From Cordilura impudica (taxonomy: Eukaryota > Arthropoda > Insecta > Diptera > Scathophagidae): a DNA stretch of 64,000 bases. The position numbers and the translations under genes are program-made. Of the stretch, positions 36,278 to 47,784 are shown piece by piece. Below the pieces are notes generated by a model. It was not told the DNA's origin. It saw only the letters and a list, made by a program, of their open reading frames with translations, and did not search any database. The first letter of the stretch is position 1, and every line of letters begins with the position of its first letter. The stretch covers positions 305,201,429 through 305,265,428 of the forward strand of contig OY821518.1 of NCBI GenBank assembly GCA_963682025.1. The letters are read 5' to 3'.

Positions 36278-37582
36278 AAGGTTCCGCCATCTAACGTTTT
36301 TTTTTTTAACTAGTGCTTATTTCGTGAATGGTAAACTTAGCTCATGTCTGATTTGACAGATAATTAGTTTTACCCTTCCGCTGAACGAATATGGTTGTGT
36401 ATACGCTTGAACAACGTTGGGAAATATTGCGACATTACTTTAAAAATCATGGTAATGTTGCAGAATGTGTGCAAAAATTGCGTACGGATTTTGGAAGAAG
36501 AGAAGCACCGTCAGCTCCGTATGTTCGTTATCTTGTGAAAAAAGTGAAAGAAACTGGCATCCTCATCGATAAAGCAAAGCGTGAAAAGCCAAAAACAGTG
36601 CGTACACCCGAGAATATTGCTGCTGTGGCAGAAAGTGTGCGTGAAGCGCCATCAACATCAATTCACCGTCGTTCTCAAGAATTGAACATTTCGGAGACAC
36701 CATTGAGACGAATTTTGCATAAAGACCTTGGTATGACGCCAAACAAAGTCCAATTGGTTCAGGAGTTGAAGCCAACTGACCATCCAATGCGTTTTCGCTT
36801 CGCTAAGTGGGCCTGCGATCGACTTACAGAATATGCCGATTTTGCCAAAAAAAAATAGTCTTTTGAGATGAAGCTCATTTTTATCTTGGCGGGTATGTAA
36901 ACAAGCAAAATTGTCGCATTTGGGGCACAGAAAACCCGCACGCATACATTGAAAAGCCGATACACCCAAAACGAGTCACTGTTTGGTGCGAATTTTGGTC
37001 CAGAGGCATAATTGGGCCATTTTTCTTCGAAAATGAGCAAGGAGTGGCCGTTACAGTCAATGGCGATCGTTATCGGGCCATGTTGAACGAATTTTTGTTC
37101 ACAAAAATTGAAGAGGAGGATATTGGCAACATTTGGTTTCAACAGGATGGCGCTACGTACCACACAGCCGAAGCTACACTCGATGTTTTGCGCCCTGTTT
37201 TTGAAGATCGCATTATCAGCCGCAGAGCTGATGTGGTTTGGCCACCTCGGAGCTGCGATTTGACACCGTTGGACTATTATTTGTGGGGTGCCCTCAAAGA
37301 TAAGTGTTACGCCAACAAGCCAGAGACAATTGACGCTTTAAAGGACAATATTCGTGAAGCCATTGGTGAAATACAGCTGCACAAAATCGATAATGTGCTT
37401 AAAAAATGGACCGATCGTCTTTGCTACTGCATGGCCAGCAGAGGCAGCCATTTGAATGAAATTATTTTCCATTATTAACCGGAAGGATTGTACTTTCAAA
37501 TAAAAAAAGAAATTTGAGATAATATTCAGTAGAGTTTTTTTATAGCATTTTCAAAAAAAAAAAAGTTATTTGGCGGACCCTT
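36278..37582 (+). mobile_element. Mariner element, DD41D (rosa) lineage, complete
   Basis: A 1305-bp element with terminal inverted repeats beginning AAGGTTCCGCCATCTAAC on the left and AAGGGTCCGCCAAATAAC on the right, each followed by a T-run. TA flanks both ends (36276-36277 and 37583-37584), the expected mariner target duplication. It is inserted in the decayed transposon and is far better preserved than its host. Confidence 0.9.
36391..37478 (+). pseudogene. Mariner transposase, one frameshift and one stop
   Basis: The intact first part (36391-36855) holds the paired helix-turn-helix DNA-binding region, including VAECVQKLRTDFGRREAPS and SIHRRSQELNISETPLRRIL. At a run of nine A (36847-36855) the frame shifts by one base; in the continued frame a TGA (36864-36866) directly precedes DEAHF. 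Downstream are GYVNKQNCRIWGTENP, WFQQDGATYHTA and CDLTPLDYYLWG. Catalytic Asp codons are at 36867, 37146 and 37272; the last two are separated by 41 residues, which defines the DD41D group first described from a fruit fly (rosa). It ends at 37478 shortly before the right terminal repeat. All three catalytic residues survive, but two lesions prevent a full product, so it is a recent pseudogene. Confidence 0.92.
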
Positions 37583-38815
37583 TATAAGTTAGTAGCAAAA
37601 AATTATCGAGGTGAAATTTTTTGAGGGTAATGCCTGCCGAAAACTTCTGCAATAATCGGATAAATTGCTTGATCCTAAAATTTACGAGAATGTTAGTCCT
37701 ATGAAGTTACAGCCATACGTCGCTGCTTTTAAGACAACGAATAAAATTGTCTAAATTCAGAAATTTGTCTAAATTAAATTAAATTAAATTAAATTATATA
37801 TAAAATATATAATATAAAATTGAATTTTGTAAATATTAACGGTACCTTATTGTAATTATAATGAGTATCCTAAGTTGTAACGAATACTTAAACCTACTGC
37901 GAATTATCTATTTTTATCTAAAATCCAAATTATCCGTTGTCAGAAGGCAATGTTATATCAAAAATATTGGATAGAGTCACTTGCTGTACAACTATCAACT
38001 AAAACGGTGAGCTAGAATAGCACCAAAAATAATCTTATATCCTTAAGAAATAAAATTGTAATATCTGAAATAAATCTCCCTCTATTTTTATTTCACAACA
38101 TTTATATTCTCTACTATTAACGAGAAAATATAATTGTTGAGGCACAGGTTTCTCACCCGATCAATTTAAATTCCAGGCATTGCAGCTGACTATTGCATCC
38201 TAGTATCCTGAATTAAAATTCATCCATCCCAGAGAAATCTGTTCAAAAATTGTACATGACTGTCTCTCCACGCCACGTGTAGATATTATCGATTTAGAAC
38301 GTACTGGAACATCAAAAACTCTAAAAATTCATATTATATTTGATCACTTGAAAGAGTTCATTTCATTGTTAAACAACGATGGTTTGGGTTTGTGGTCAGA
38401 ACAGCCAGTGAATATAGTGAATTTTTAAAATTTTGGGAAAGATTCAAAATAAATTTAATTTAATTAGGCGGTAGTTATTTTTTCTTCACAGCATTTATAG
38501 AAACATGCCATAGTTATTTTTCATTTCATTTCACATTAATTTCATAATGGCAAGTAAGCATTTTCGCAGTGGATTAGGCCTATAGGGGACATTAGTTTAA
38601 AAAAATGCGCTAAGATATTTATCTCGGTAGATGATGTGGCAACAATATCGCTTAATTAAAAGCGAAATTCCACTTATCTTAAAAAATGGATGGCTAGAAT
38701 TTGAATTCAAGCGGACTTTTAATGTAGTAGTTATATTAACTGCAAACAAAACGCCGCTTTCCGTTTTATTGGCATTTTAGGTCAATCTGATTGTACTTCA
38801 GGCGAGGTGTGTATA

Positions 38816-40532
38816 CTGAAGTAAAATGAACATAAATAAGACACGTTTTAGGCAAACTTATTTGTAACATATTACTAGCATAAATAAATCTAATTATAAT
38901 CAAGTTTTGCATACTTTTAAACAAGGGTCGTCCTTCGTAGAAATTTCCCATAGAAACGTTGTTATAAATTACAATATAATTTTAATAGATACATTGATGA
39001 ACACTTAATGAAAAACATTCACAGGTCTTGTGATTTCCAGAAAATATATGTCTTCTTCTTGTCTTCCACAAAAAATTAAAAATCTTTATGTGAATAAATT
39101 TTGTGTAAATAAAGATTATTAACAAAATCATAGCAAACATATACAATTACATTTATATACTACATATACTTGAACATAGACAAATATATATAAATAAACT
39201 AATGAACTCTTAGATATAACATACTGCATGGCGGCAGAAATCCTCTTAAGTATATCCGTATACTTTAATTTGAACTGGAAGGCCATGATTTGAGTAGTTG
39301 CCAAATATAATGAAAAAAAATAGATGACACTACTTTGCCGTCGTTGTCAGCGTCGCCATAACAAATGAAATAGAGGACAACTATAATGCAGTATAATTTC
39401 TTAGTACTAAAATCCATCTTAAGCAGGGGTTATTAAAAATAAAAGAACGCATTAGTTGGATAATTTTAATAAAAATAATTAATAATCTTTTGGTCATAAA
39501 TTGGTTTAATGCGAAAAAAGAAAATCTTTTATAGACACATTTTCTAAAACAAAACTTTTGAAATTCAAAACAAATTAGTTTATTCAATGTTTTTTTTTTT
39601 AAATCAAAAGAACAGAATAGGAACTGTTTTTCGAAAATTCGATATTGATAACAATTTTTTAAAATAACTAGATTTTACGTTTCAGTAACCCGGAATAACC
39701 GAGGTTTCACTGTACGCAAGTTTAAATTTTTATGTTAGTTTTGTTCGAATATGCCAATTTTGTAGTACTAGTTCTTTTTTTATGAATTCATATGTGTCAG
39801 AGTGTGCATTTGTTTATGTGTATATATTCTTATGATTTTAAACAATGTAATTTACAATTTCATCCATAAAAGACTCCGTTTTGGGCTAAATAAATATATA
39901 AAGAATTTTGAACTAACCAAAGAATAGTTGGCACAAAAGAACAAACAAAATAAAAATGAGTGTTAGTTGAAGAGGAAGAAAAGCTTAAAAATACCAGACA
40001 TGCTAGCGTCCTCAAAGAAATAATTTGTATTGTGTCATTTTTTGTTATTTATTGTGAAAGATTTGTGTCAATTTGTTTAAATTGAAAGGAAAGGAAGTTA
40101 AAGTTTATAAAGAGAACGAAGAATGAGACAAGAACAAATATGAATAATATTTATACAAAATGAAAGAAAAATCACCCAATTTAAAATGTACCGCATATTG
40201 GATATGCTTACAAAAAACAACATGTAAGGGCTAAACCATTATTTTTCGATACACGTCTTAATGAAGTGGTACGGAGAGCATTAAGCCATTACAATACTTT
40301 TGGCGGCAGTGGTTCGAAATCAGAATTATAGATTTTGTTTACAGCAAATGTTTTAAATTAATATATTTTTAAGATTTTTTATAAAAACATTTTATTTTAA
40401 AAACATTTTAGAATAAACTAAAATATATTTGAATAGAAATTAATAAAAGTGTCAACCCGAAACAGTTGTATAAGCGGTCTGCAGAGTATAGATTATTTTT
40501 TTAATTTAAAGTAAAACCTTTGGTATTTAATA
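38816..40532. other. AT-rich non-coding DNA
   Basis: No gene or classified element recognised. Confidence 0.5.
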
Positions 40533-40812
40533 TGAAGGGTGAATATAGTTCGGCTTAAGGTCATCGGTGTAAAATTTACACAGTGTGAAGAGAAGTTGTA
40601 ACTCAAACAAATTAAAAATTTATTTTAAAATAATCCCTGATGATGATAAACTAAGTTAATGAAAATATATTGGAAAAAAAAAATATTGTTATAAATATTA
40701 TTTAAAAATTAAAAAGCTTGTGTTTTATTAATTTTTAACAAAAATGTTCTTATAACAGAGAGAGAATCTTTTAACAATCGATGACCTTAAGCCGAACTAT
40801 ATTCACCCTTCA
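40533..40812. mobile_element. 280-bp MITE with 34-bp inverted repeats
   Basis: The left end TGAAGGGTGAATATAGTTCG and its continuation GCTTAAGGTCATCG are matched exactly by the reverse complement at the right end (40779-40812). The interior is AT-rich without coding capacity. No clear target duplication is visible (left ...TTAATA, right ACAACA...), so the superfamily is open. Confidence 0.85.
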
Positions 40813-40890
40813 ACAACACAACAGATCAACAGAAATCTAAGTTAGCAACATTTAAATTTAATATTTAAAACGTAACTTTTCATGAACATT

Positions 40891-40893
<3 letters not shown>

Positions 40894-40947
<54 letters not shown>
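40894..40947. repeat. (TA)n microsatellite
   Basis: About 27 uninterrupted TA dinucleotides, 22 bp upstream of the H2 Helitron. A second shorter TA tract lies at 42955-42988. Confidence 0.95.
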
Positions 40948-40951
<4 letters not shown>

Positions 40952-41133
40952 ACTTACAAATTATTTTTATCTATACTAATATAATAAAGAGGTAATGTGT
41001 GTTTGTTTGTTTGTTTGTTTGTTTGTAGGGGGTAATCTCCGTAACTAGCCATCTGATCTTCCTGAAATTTTCACAGAGTCGTACTGCGGATATGGGAAGT
41101 GCTATAGGCTATAATTTTTTTAATATTTTTAGT

Positions 41134-42000
41134 GGGCGTGGCACCTCCCACACAAAGTCAATTTTTAATATCATATACATATATTGAGTATTATGATAGG
41201 GAGAGCTTTGCAAATTTGTGTCAGGTCACCTATTGTTAATATTAGTAGCCACGCCGGAAATGGGCCGGATCGGAGAAATGGGCGTGGTACCTCCCATACA
41301 AGTAATAATTCAATGTTATATATCTCGAGTACTATGATAGAGAGAGTTTTTCAAATTTGTCTGATGTCACCTATTATTAATGTGAGCAGTCGGACATAAA
41401 ATGGGCAGTATCGGACCAATAGGCGTGGTACCTGCCATACAAATAAAATATATAATGCCATATATCAGGAGTACTGTTATAGTGAGAGTCTTGGGACTTT
41501 GTGTAAACCCATAATTTATTCATATGATTAGTTAGCCAACAAATGGGCTTGATCGGAGCAGTGGGCGTGGCACCGCCCGTACAAAGTAAATATATGATAT
41601 CATATAACTGGTTTACTAAAAGAGGGAAGCTTTGGCACTTTGCAAGACACCATCAGATCTTAATATGAGTAGTCAGATACAAAATTAGCGGGTTCACAAC
41701 AATGGGCGTGGAACTCCCCATGCAATGTAACTATTTAATGTCATATATTTGGAGTACTGTAAAAGAGATAGCTTTGTGGCTTTGCGTGAGCCCATAGGTT
41801 CTTTGTGTGATTAGTCGAACAAAAAAATGGGCGTGATCGAAGCAGTGGGCGTAGCACCGCCAATGTAAAGTAGATATCTAATATCATATAATTGGGAAAG
41901 GCTCGACATTTCGCACGAGTCCATCAGATATTAATGTGAGTAGTCCAATAAAAATTGGGCGGGATGGGATAAGTGGGCGTGGCACCTCCTATATCAAAAA
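41134..42000 (+). repeat. Seven-monomer array, about 143-bp unit
   Basis: The landmark GGGCGTGG(C/T)ACCTCCC recurs at about 41134, 41280, 41421, 41563, 41704, 41847 and 41975 (spacings 146, 141, 142, 141, 143, 128). Each monomer also has an AATxTCATATA box, GAGAGCTTxGxxAATTTG and ATTAATxTGAGTAGTC. Neighbouring monomers differ by about 20-30 percent. Confidence 0.9.
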
Positions 42001-42391
42001 TATGATGTACTACGAAAGCAACAGTCTTTTGACAAGTACATTACTTATCAATGTGATTTGTCGTGGAAAATATATCGTTAAAATCAAAAATCGCCAAACC
42101 CAAAAATCGCGAAAAAAAAAAATCGCCCAAAAACAAAAATCTTCAAAATCAAAAATGGGCAAAAACAAAAATCGCTAAAAAATAAAAATTGCCAAGTGAT
42201 ATTTTAAGTTCAAAGCCAATAGTTGAGTGGTGCCAGATCTAATTTGGAAAATCCATGTTCTTCTCATGGGCAGCTACATGTACGTCCAGGGCAGGAACGC
42301 CGAAAAATCTGATAATTGTTGTACCGAATTAAAAAAAACAAAAAACATTTTATATCAGCAAGTATCAAAATGAATGAATCTATATTAATGA

Positions 42392-42839
42392 TCTATACTT
42401 AGCATAATAAAGAGGTAATGTGTTTGTTTGTTTGTAGGAGGTAATCTCCGTAACGACTTATCTGATCTTCCTGAAATTTTAACTGATTCTTACCGCGAAT
42501 ATCGGAAGTGCTACAGGCCGTATTTTTTTTAATATTTTTAGTGGACGTGGCACCTCCCATACAAAGTAAATTTTTAATATCATATATATTAAGTACTATG
42601 ATAGAGAGAGCTTTGAAAATTTATCTCAGGTTATCTATTATTAACGTGAGTAGTCAGACAAAAAAGTGGGCGGGATTGGACAAATGCGCATGGCACCCTT
42701 TACAAACTTAATATTAAATGTGATATATCTGAATAACTGTGTTAGTGAGAGCCTTGGAACTTTGCGTGAGCCTTTTCATAACAATTCGGAAGGGCGGGGG
42801 AGGGTGAGGGTGTAGCGAAGCACACCGGGTTACATCTAG
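42392..42839 (+). mobile_element. Short H2 Helitron, complete
   Basis: 448 bp. The 5' end TCTATACTTAGCATAATAAA follows A; the 3' end is CTAG (42836-42839) before T. The hairpin GGTGT/ACACC (42809-42813 and 42822-42826) sits 9 nt before CTAG. It carries one to two H2 monomers. Confidence 0.88.
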
Positions 42840-42954
42840 TATTCTATAAAAAAATTAATGAACTTCTAATGGATTAGTTATATTTTTTATTGGCCTAATG
42901 ACGAATTGAGTTATTCATAAAAATCCATGATCCATGGAATTGTTAGGGACATTC

Positions 42955-42988
42955 ATATATATATATATATATATATAGTATATATATT
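42955..42988. repeat. (TA)n microsatellite
   Basis: Imperfect TA tract with one AG interruption, between two H2 copies. Confidence 0.9.
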
Positions 42989-43090
42989 CCCTATGCCTTA
43001 CCTATTGACATGTATGTTTTCATAATAATTTTTTCCTACGAAGTTTGTATTGTACAATTAAAACATTTGATTTATATATTTTGTTTTTAT

Positions 43091-44105
43091 TTCAATGCTT
43101 GCTGATATTTTTTGGTTTTTCATTCGGTGCAAAAATTATTAAGCAAGCTACATATAGCTGCCCATGAGAAAGAGATAGACTTTCTAAATTAAATCCGACA
43201 ACACTTAACGCTTGGTGTTGAATTTATAATATCATTTGAAATTTTTTATTATAGCGATTTTTAATTTGGCGATTTTTTATTTTGAAGATTTTTGTTTTTC
43301 ACGATTTTTGTTTTTCGCGTTTTTCGGTTTTCGCGATTTTTTATACTGAAGATTTTTGAAACTTGCAATTCCGACTATATTTTTCACGACTACTCACATT
43401 GGTAATTAATGTACTTGTCAAAAGTTTCAAGACTGTCGCTTTCATAGTACTTCATATATTTTGTATGCGTAGGAAGTGCCAAACCCAATAATCCCAACCC
43501 GCCAACTTTTTATGTGATTACTCATATTAATATCTTATGCGCTCGTACAAATTTTCACGGCTTTCCGTTTTTTAGTAATCCAATTATATGATATTCTATA
43601 TTTATTTTGATAGGCGATGACACGCCTACTGCTCAAATTATATGAATAACTTATGGGCTCACGCAAAGTCGCAAGGCTCTCACTACTACAGAAGTCCAGA
43701 TATATGATACATAATATTTACTTTGTGTGGGGATTGCCACGCCCATTGGTCTGATACTGCCCGTTTTTTGTCACATTAATAATAGATGATCTCAGACAAT
43801 TTGTAAAGCTGTCTCTGTCATAGCACTATGTGATATTGAATAATTATTTTGTATGCCAGGCGCTCTCATCCGATCCCACCCATTTTCGGCATTGCTACTA
43901 TCATTAATTATTGGTGACCTCACACAAATTTGCAAAGCTCTCTTTGTCATATTACTTAATATATATGATATTAAAAAGTCACTTTGTATGGGAGGTGCCA
44001 CTACCACTAAAAAATATAGCCTATAATTTCTTCAAGATTCACAATAAGACTCTGTAAAAATTGCAGCAATATTGGTCCAATGGTATAACCTCCTGTAAAT
44101 TACAA
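43091..44105 (-). mobile_element. H2 Helitron, diverged copy with monomer array
   Basis: Minus-strand copy of the first part of the composite: landmarks ATTTACAGGAGGTTATACC, the monomers (CCACGCCCATTGGTCTGATA near 43738 and others), the linker of AAAATCGC-type units (43255-43350) and GGGCAGCTATATGTAGC near 43155. More substitutions than the pair at 40970 and 63049 indicate an older copy. The terminal CTAG segment is absent. Confidence 0.8.
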
Positions 44106-44123
44106 AAAAAACAGACGTACATG

Positions 44124-44668
44124 CATGGCTAATTCCATAGTGACAGACATGATATTCTGTAATCTTTATAATCAAATATTATCCAGTAAAAGAGTTTCAT
44201 TGTTCATAAAAATATACAAAATTATGCAGACTGACCCGAACAACATATTTGCCATTAGAAAAAGAGAAAAAGTATTAATGTTATTAATAATTGGTGAAAA
44301 AGTTAGTCGTAGCAGACATGACAACAAACAGAAATCATTTTAGAGGATTTTCGTCAAACGCAGAAAAGCTCTGAAGTTATTTGTATGGCAAATAAGAAAC
44401 AGTTATCTGTAGTTAATATAAGAGCTAGTTTATGAATAAACAATATAAAAAGCATGAATTCTGAAATAAATTGCAGTAAAAAAAAGTATTTTGTAACGTG
44501 ACAGACATGACACTGCTTTTATTTTCAATATTACTTCATTACACTTTTCCTTTCTTACTAGAAAAATACTCAAAAATGCATAAACACTATTGTCATATTT
44601 TCTTTCTTTGAAATGTTATTAATAAAAATTATTTAAATTAAAATTTTAAAATTAGAGTTAGACTTAGA
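44124..44668 (-). repeat. Dispersed repeat family K, copy K2
   Basis: Inverted match to K1 (24790-25343). Three copies of a GTGACAGACATGAC-like site are at 44140, 44310 and 44499. The plus-strand frame 44125-44343 shares NSIVTDM and YKIMQTD with K1, suggesting either a decayed coding exon or conserved repeat DNA. Confidence 0.75.
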
Positions 44669-46703
44669 ATGGAATTACCCATATAATTTTGCTTTTTTAT
44701 ATATAGATATAGATTAAAACTGGAAGTAAATAAATTTAAACTTAATTGTATTTTTGAACTTAGCTTTTTTGCAAACCTAAATGATGTCGGAACTAAATGC
44801 TCTTAGAAAGTCAATGAATTAGAGAATTAAATTTTACCATTTTATTCAAGTAACTAAAAACTTGGCAACGCAACTAGAGAATTCAACTTCTTTTAATTTA
44901 GCTCACATTTTAAACCGATACGAGGCTTATAAATTGGTTTAAAATTAAAAACAAAAAGAAATAGTTTCATATCAAATGAAAGCACGCGCATAATATATTT
45001 ATCATTTTACCAGTGTTTTCGATTATAATTTAAATAACTGTTTATCACTGGTGCAATGAATTCCATGTAACTGCATGATTTTACTCGATAGTCCGTATAA
45101 GACATATATAAAGTGGCTTAGATTTTCCATATTTTGCTTTAAATGCTTTTTTTTTTTGCATATTTCCGTAAAAATTACAATTTTGTGTTTTCGATTTGGC
45201 CGATTAATAATTAAAATAAGTTAAATATAAAAAAATATGACAAACATCTTTTTGGAAAGTTTTGGCGATTTTTTCTTTTAATTTTTTTTGGGCCTAAATC
45301 TATTTGTCCGATGATAATCTATTTTTTATTCTTATTTTTCTTTAAATCAGTAGAATCCTGAGATAAATTTTTTAAAATCACTTAGAGATTTTGTACACAA
45401 ATAAACTTGGTTATCATGCTACATATTTATCTACAATTTATTTTGTGGGAAAAAAATATAAGCAATTTAACAATTTAACCTTGCCATTTAACAATTACCT
45501 TGCTTACATAATGGCATTACATGTTACTATTTTTAGTTATATCTTTTAAACTATGTACTTATATGAACATATTTCTATTGATTTGTATGTATGTTGTAAC
45601 AAAATGCCAAATCTTCTATTAAGCAGATAATTTGTTATATATATCTTCCAATTCCCCAGTAACAAATGCATTTTGTATTTTACAAATGCTGTACGCAAGC
45701 TGCAACCAGAAAATAATTTTAATTTGTTATTATTGGTTTCCTGGAAATATCATTTTTCTGCATCGTACACTAGATTCCTTAGAAAGTAAATGCGTTGGCT
45801 TTGTCGTCGTTTATTCGCTACCATAAGAGATGAGATTTTAATGCAAACAACAAATTATTGTACAAATTTTAGCGGATTTCCGTTTAAACTTAAGCTTAGG
45901 AGTGTACATTTCTGACGGTAGTAACAACGACGTACTTCCTCATACTTATACGCACTAATAGACCAAGTTGATAGAACTAAAATCATTATAAAAGTACATT
46001 TAGCACTTGATTTCCGGTTTTTAGCAATAATGAGAAATTTGTTAAAAATAAATATATATTTTTTTTTAATTTGTGAACTTTAAAATGTTTAAAACTATAT
46101 TTACAATTTATAAATTGAATACTTGTTTCATTTGAAATCTTATAAAATGAACAAAGGCTCCGGTGTATTGAGTACAAGTAAATTTCGTCGTATGTTGAAA
46201 CAAATAACTAAACTTTAATGCTCACTAAAAAGTTGATGTCGTTCAAGCTTAACGAAATTATGCAAGAGCATGGACTGCATTGAATCTTAATTTATTTATA
46301 GAAAATAAAATTTATTTTCACAGACCAGTTTACGTTCTTGGAAATAGTTTGTGTTAAAATCGTTATTTTATTACTTTATAAGTAAAAGTTACTCTTTTAC
46401 AGAATTATAATTTTCGTTTTAAAAACGAATTGACAAAAGGAAGTTATGAAAATGTAGTAGAATGATGCAACACATTTTAACATTGTATAGTTAGGCTTAC
46501 CTACCATGAACTTAAATTTCACACAGAAAAATTTTTAATGGTTAATAGTAATCAATCGAGACGGATCATGTGTAATATTATACAACTTACTTGTAAGAAA
46601 TTAGCTTCTATGAATTAAATTGAACTTAAATATATTAAAAATATTATAACTAAATTGCAAACAAATCGCGAATTACAAAGCTGCTAGTGGCAAAAGTACA
46701 TCT
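44669..46703. other. AT-rich non-coding DNA
   Basis: No gene, RNA or classified repeat recognised. Confidence 0.5.
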
Positions 46704-47045
46704 TCTATAATACTAATAGGCTAGGCGATTTCTTGTGACCTATGTTTTGTTCTACCATTTTGTTCCGATTTTGAACAAACGTTTATTATTTGAAAGATAT
46801 TTCTTTTAAGCAGTTGTGCAGATTTACAGAGTTTTAAATTTTTCCTTTATTTTGATTAAATTGCATTTAAAGTTGCTACTAACACATACATGCAATTATA
46901 CATATGCTATGTGTGTTTTATTAAACCTGTTAATGTGTTTGTTAATGAGTTTGTTATCTTCGTTCACAATAATAACAAACCGTAAAAGTGTTGGTTTGTG
47001 AATTGGCTAAGTTGAAAAATAAAGCTGCATAGCTGCACTCGAATT
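46704..47045 (+). mobile_element. Non-autonomous Helitron, family H1, copy H
   Basis: 5' TCTATAATACTAATAGGCTA; full family body including GTTAATGTGTTTGTTAATGA and AAAAGTGTTGGTTTGTGAAT. The 3' hairpin/CTAG end is degenerate (GCACTCGAATTGCC). Confidence 0.85.
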
Positions 47046-47215
47046 GCCGAACTAAGAACAATTGCCGTTCTTGTTTATTGTGATAATAAAAAAATATTAA
47101 TCGTAATGCGAGTATCAAATTGTCTCTTCACCATAAAAAGAAGTTGACAGTTTTAAAAATTTTGGTTATATATAAGTAATGCAATAAAAATCTGAAATGT
47201 CAGTGAGTTTAAAAA

Positions 47216-47592
47216 TCTATAATATTAATAAGCTAGGCGATTTCTTGTGATCGATGTTTTATTCTACCGTATTATCCCGATTTTGATCAGACGTATATTA
47301 TTTGAAAGGTTTTTCTTTTTAGCCGATTTGCATATTTACAGATTTTTAAATTTTTCCCTTTGTTTTAAGTAAATTGCATTTAAAGTTGCTACTAACTCAC
47401 ACATAAAATTATACAATGCTATGTGTGTGTTTATTAAATTTGTTAATGTGTTTGTAATAAAAATGAGTTTGTTTTTTGTGTTGATTTGTGAATTGGCTAT
47501 AATTGATTAGCATACTTTTAGGGTGTTTATTTAATGGAAAAATAAATTTTCCTTGAATTTTCACTCGAACGTCGAGGGCTGGAATCTGCTAG
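47216..47592 (+). mobile_element. Non-autonomous Helitron, family H1, copy I, complete
   Basis: 377 bp; TCTATAATATTAATAAGC after A at the 5' end, CTAG (47589-47592) before T at the 3' end. Hairpin CTCGA/TCGAG at 47564-47568 and 47572-47576, 12 nt before CTAG. Same orientation as copy H, 170 bp downstream. Confidence 0.92.
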
Positions 47593-47784
47593 TTTATTTA
47601 TATATTCGGAATATATAAGATATATTCGGAATAACAAAAAGAGCTAAAAAAGTTATAAGTGGCAAGGTCGGTTATTTAATACCATACACATTGACTGAGC
47701 TCATCGAGTGTTTCATGGCTGGAGATATATACGATGTAAGTCCCAGAAAAACCCGACCTGACAAAGAAAACATAAAAAATTTGG

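Larger units (their letters stand above)
35346..38412 (+). pseudogene. Broken transposase-like gene of the unnamed DNA transposon
   Basis: Fragments in order: INIYSTCRKT near 35346, TTYHCNCFICLTARFK near 35460 (a CxC...CxxC-like cluster), NICNNCFKK near 35655, ITNFIINLAGRKSIPKNY near 35915, an acidic stretch with DVGNDEEEADF near 36115, and VLPELHLLQGFKNYLFW near 36170. After the mariner come FEGNACRKLL near 37620, KTLKIHIIFDHLKEF near 38320 and GLGLWSEQP near 38385. I know this order from proteins in many insect and cnidarian DNA transposons, where IPPPELHLL-, GNxCRKLL- and LGxxSEQ-like motifs recur, but I cannot name the superfamily. Several frameshifts and stops make it a pseudogene. A second copy lies at 61890-62960. 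Confidence 0.7.
34757..38815 (+). mobile_element. Decayed DNA transposon of unnamed family, with nested mariner
   Basis: The ends are inverted repeats of more than 100 bp with many differences: left TATACATACCTCACCTGG, TTGACCTAAAATACCAA, AACGGCGTTTTGTTGGCAGT; right the reverse complement of TATACACACCTCGCCTGA, TTGACCTAAAATGCCAA, AGCGGCGTTTTGTTTGCAGT. A target duplication could not be fixed by eye. Between them lies a broken transposase-like gene interrupted by the mariner at 36278-37582; without the mariner the element is about 2.75 kb. Confidence 0.75.
40970..42839 (+). mobile_element. Composite H2 Helitron: monomer array plus short Helitron
   Basis: It opens TCTATACTAATATAATAAAG after A, has a (GTTT)n tract at 41001-41027 and GTAATCTCCGTAACTAGCC, then an array of about 143-bp monomers, then a linker with short AAAATCGCC/AAAAACAAAAAT units (42080-42180), AGATCTAATTTGGAAAATCC and GGGCAGCTACATGTACG. 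It ends with a second complete Helitron (42392-42839) that supplies the only CTAG end. The same array-linker-short-Helitron order recurs inverted at 63049-64000, so this is a unit rather than a chance neighbour pair. No Rep/helicase is encoded. Confidence 0.8.

Noticed and set aside
36563..37163. Minus-strand open frames of 74-134 codons
   Set aside because: Antisense shadows of the mariner transposase, which has the recognisable motifs on the plus strand.
41936..42178. Frame SSPIKIGRDGISGRGTSYIK, also present at 63708-63890 on the minus strand
   Set aside because: The apparent conservation comes from two recent copies of the same H2 Helitron, not from selection on a protein.
45632..45826. 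64-codon frame in otherwise empty DNA
   Set aside because: Length is expected by chance and no motif or splice context supports it.
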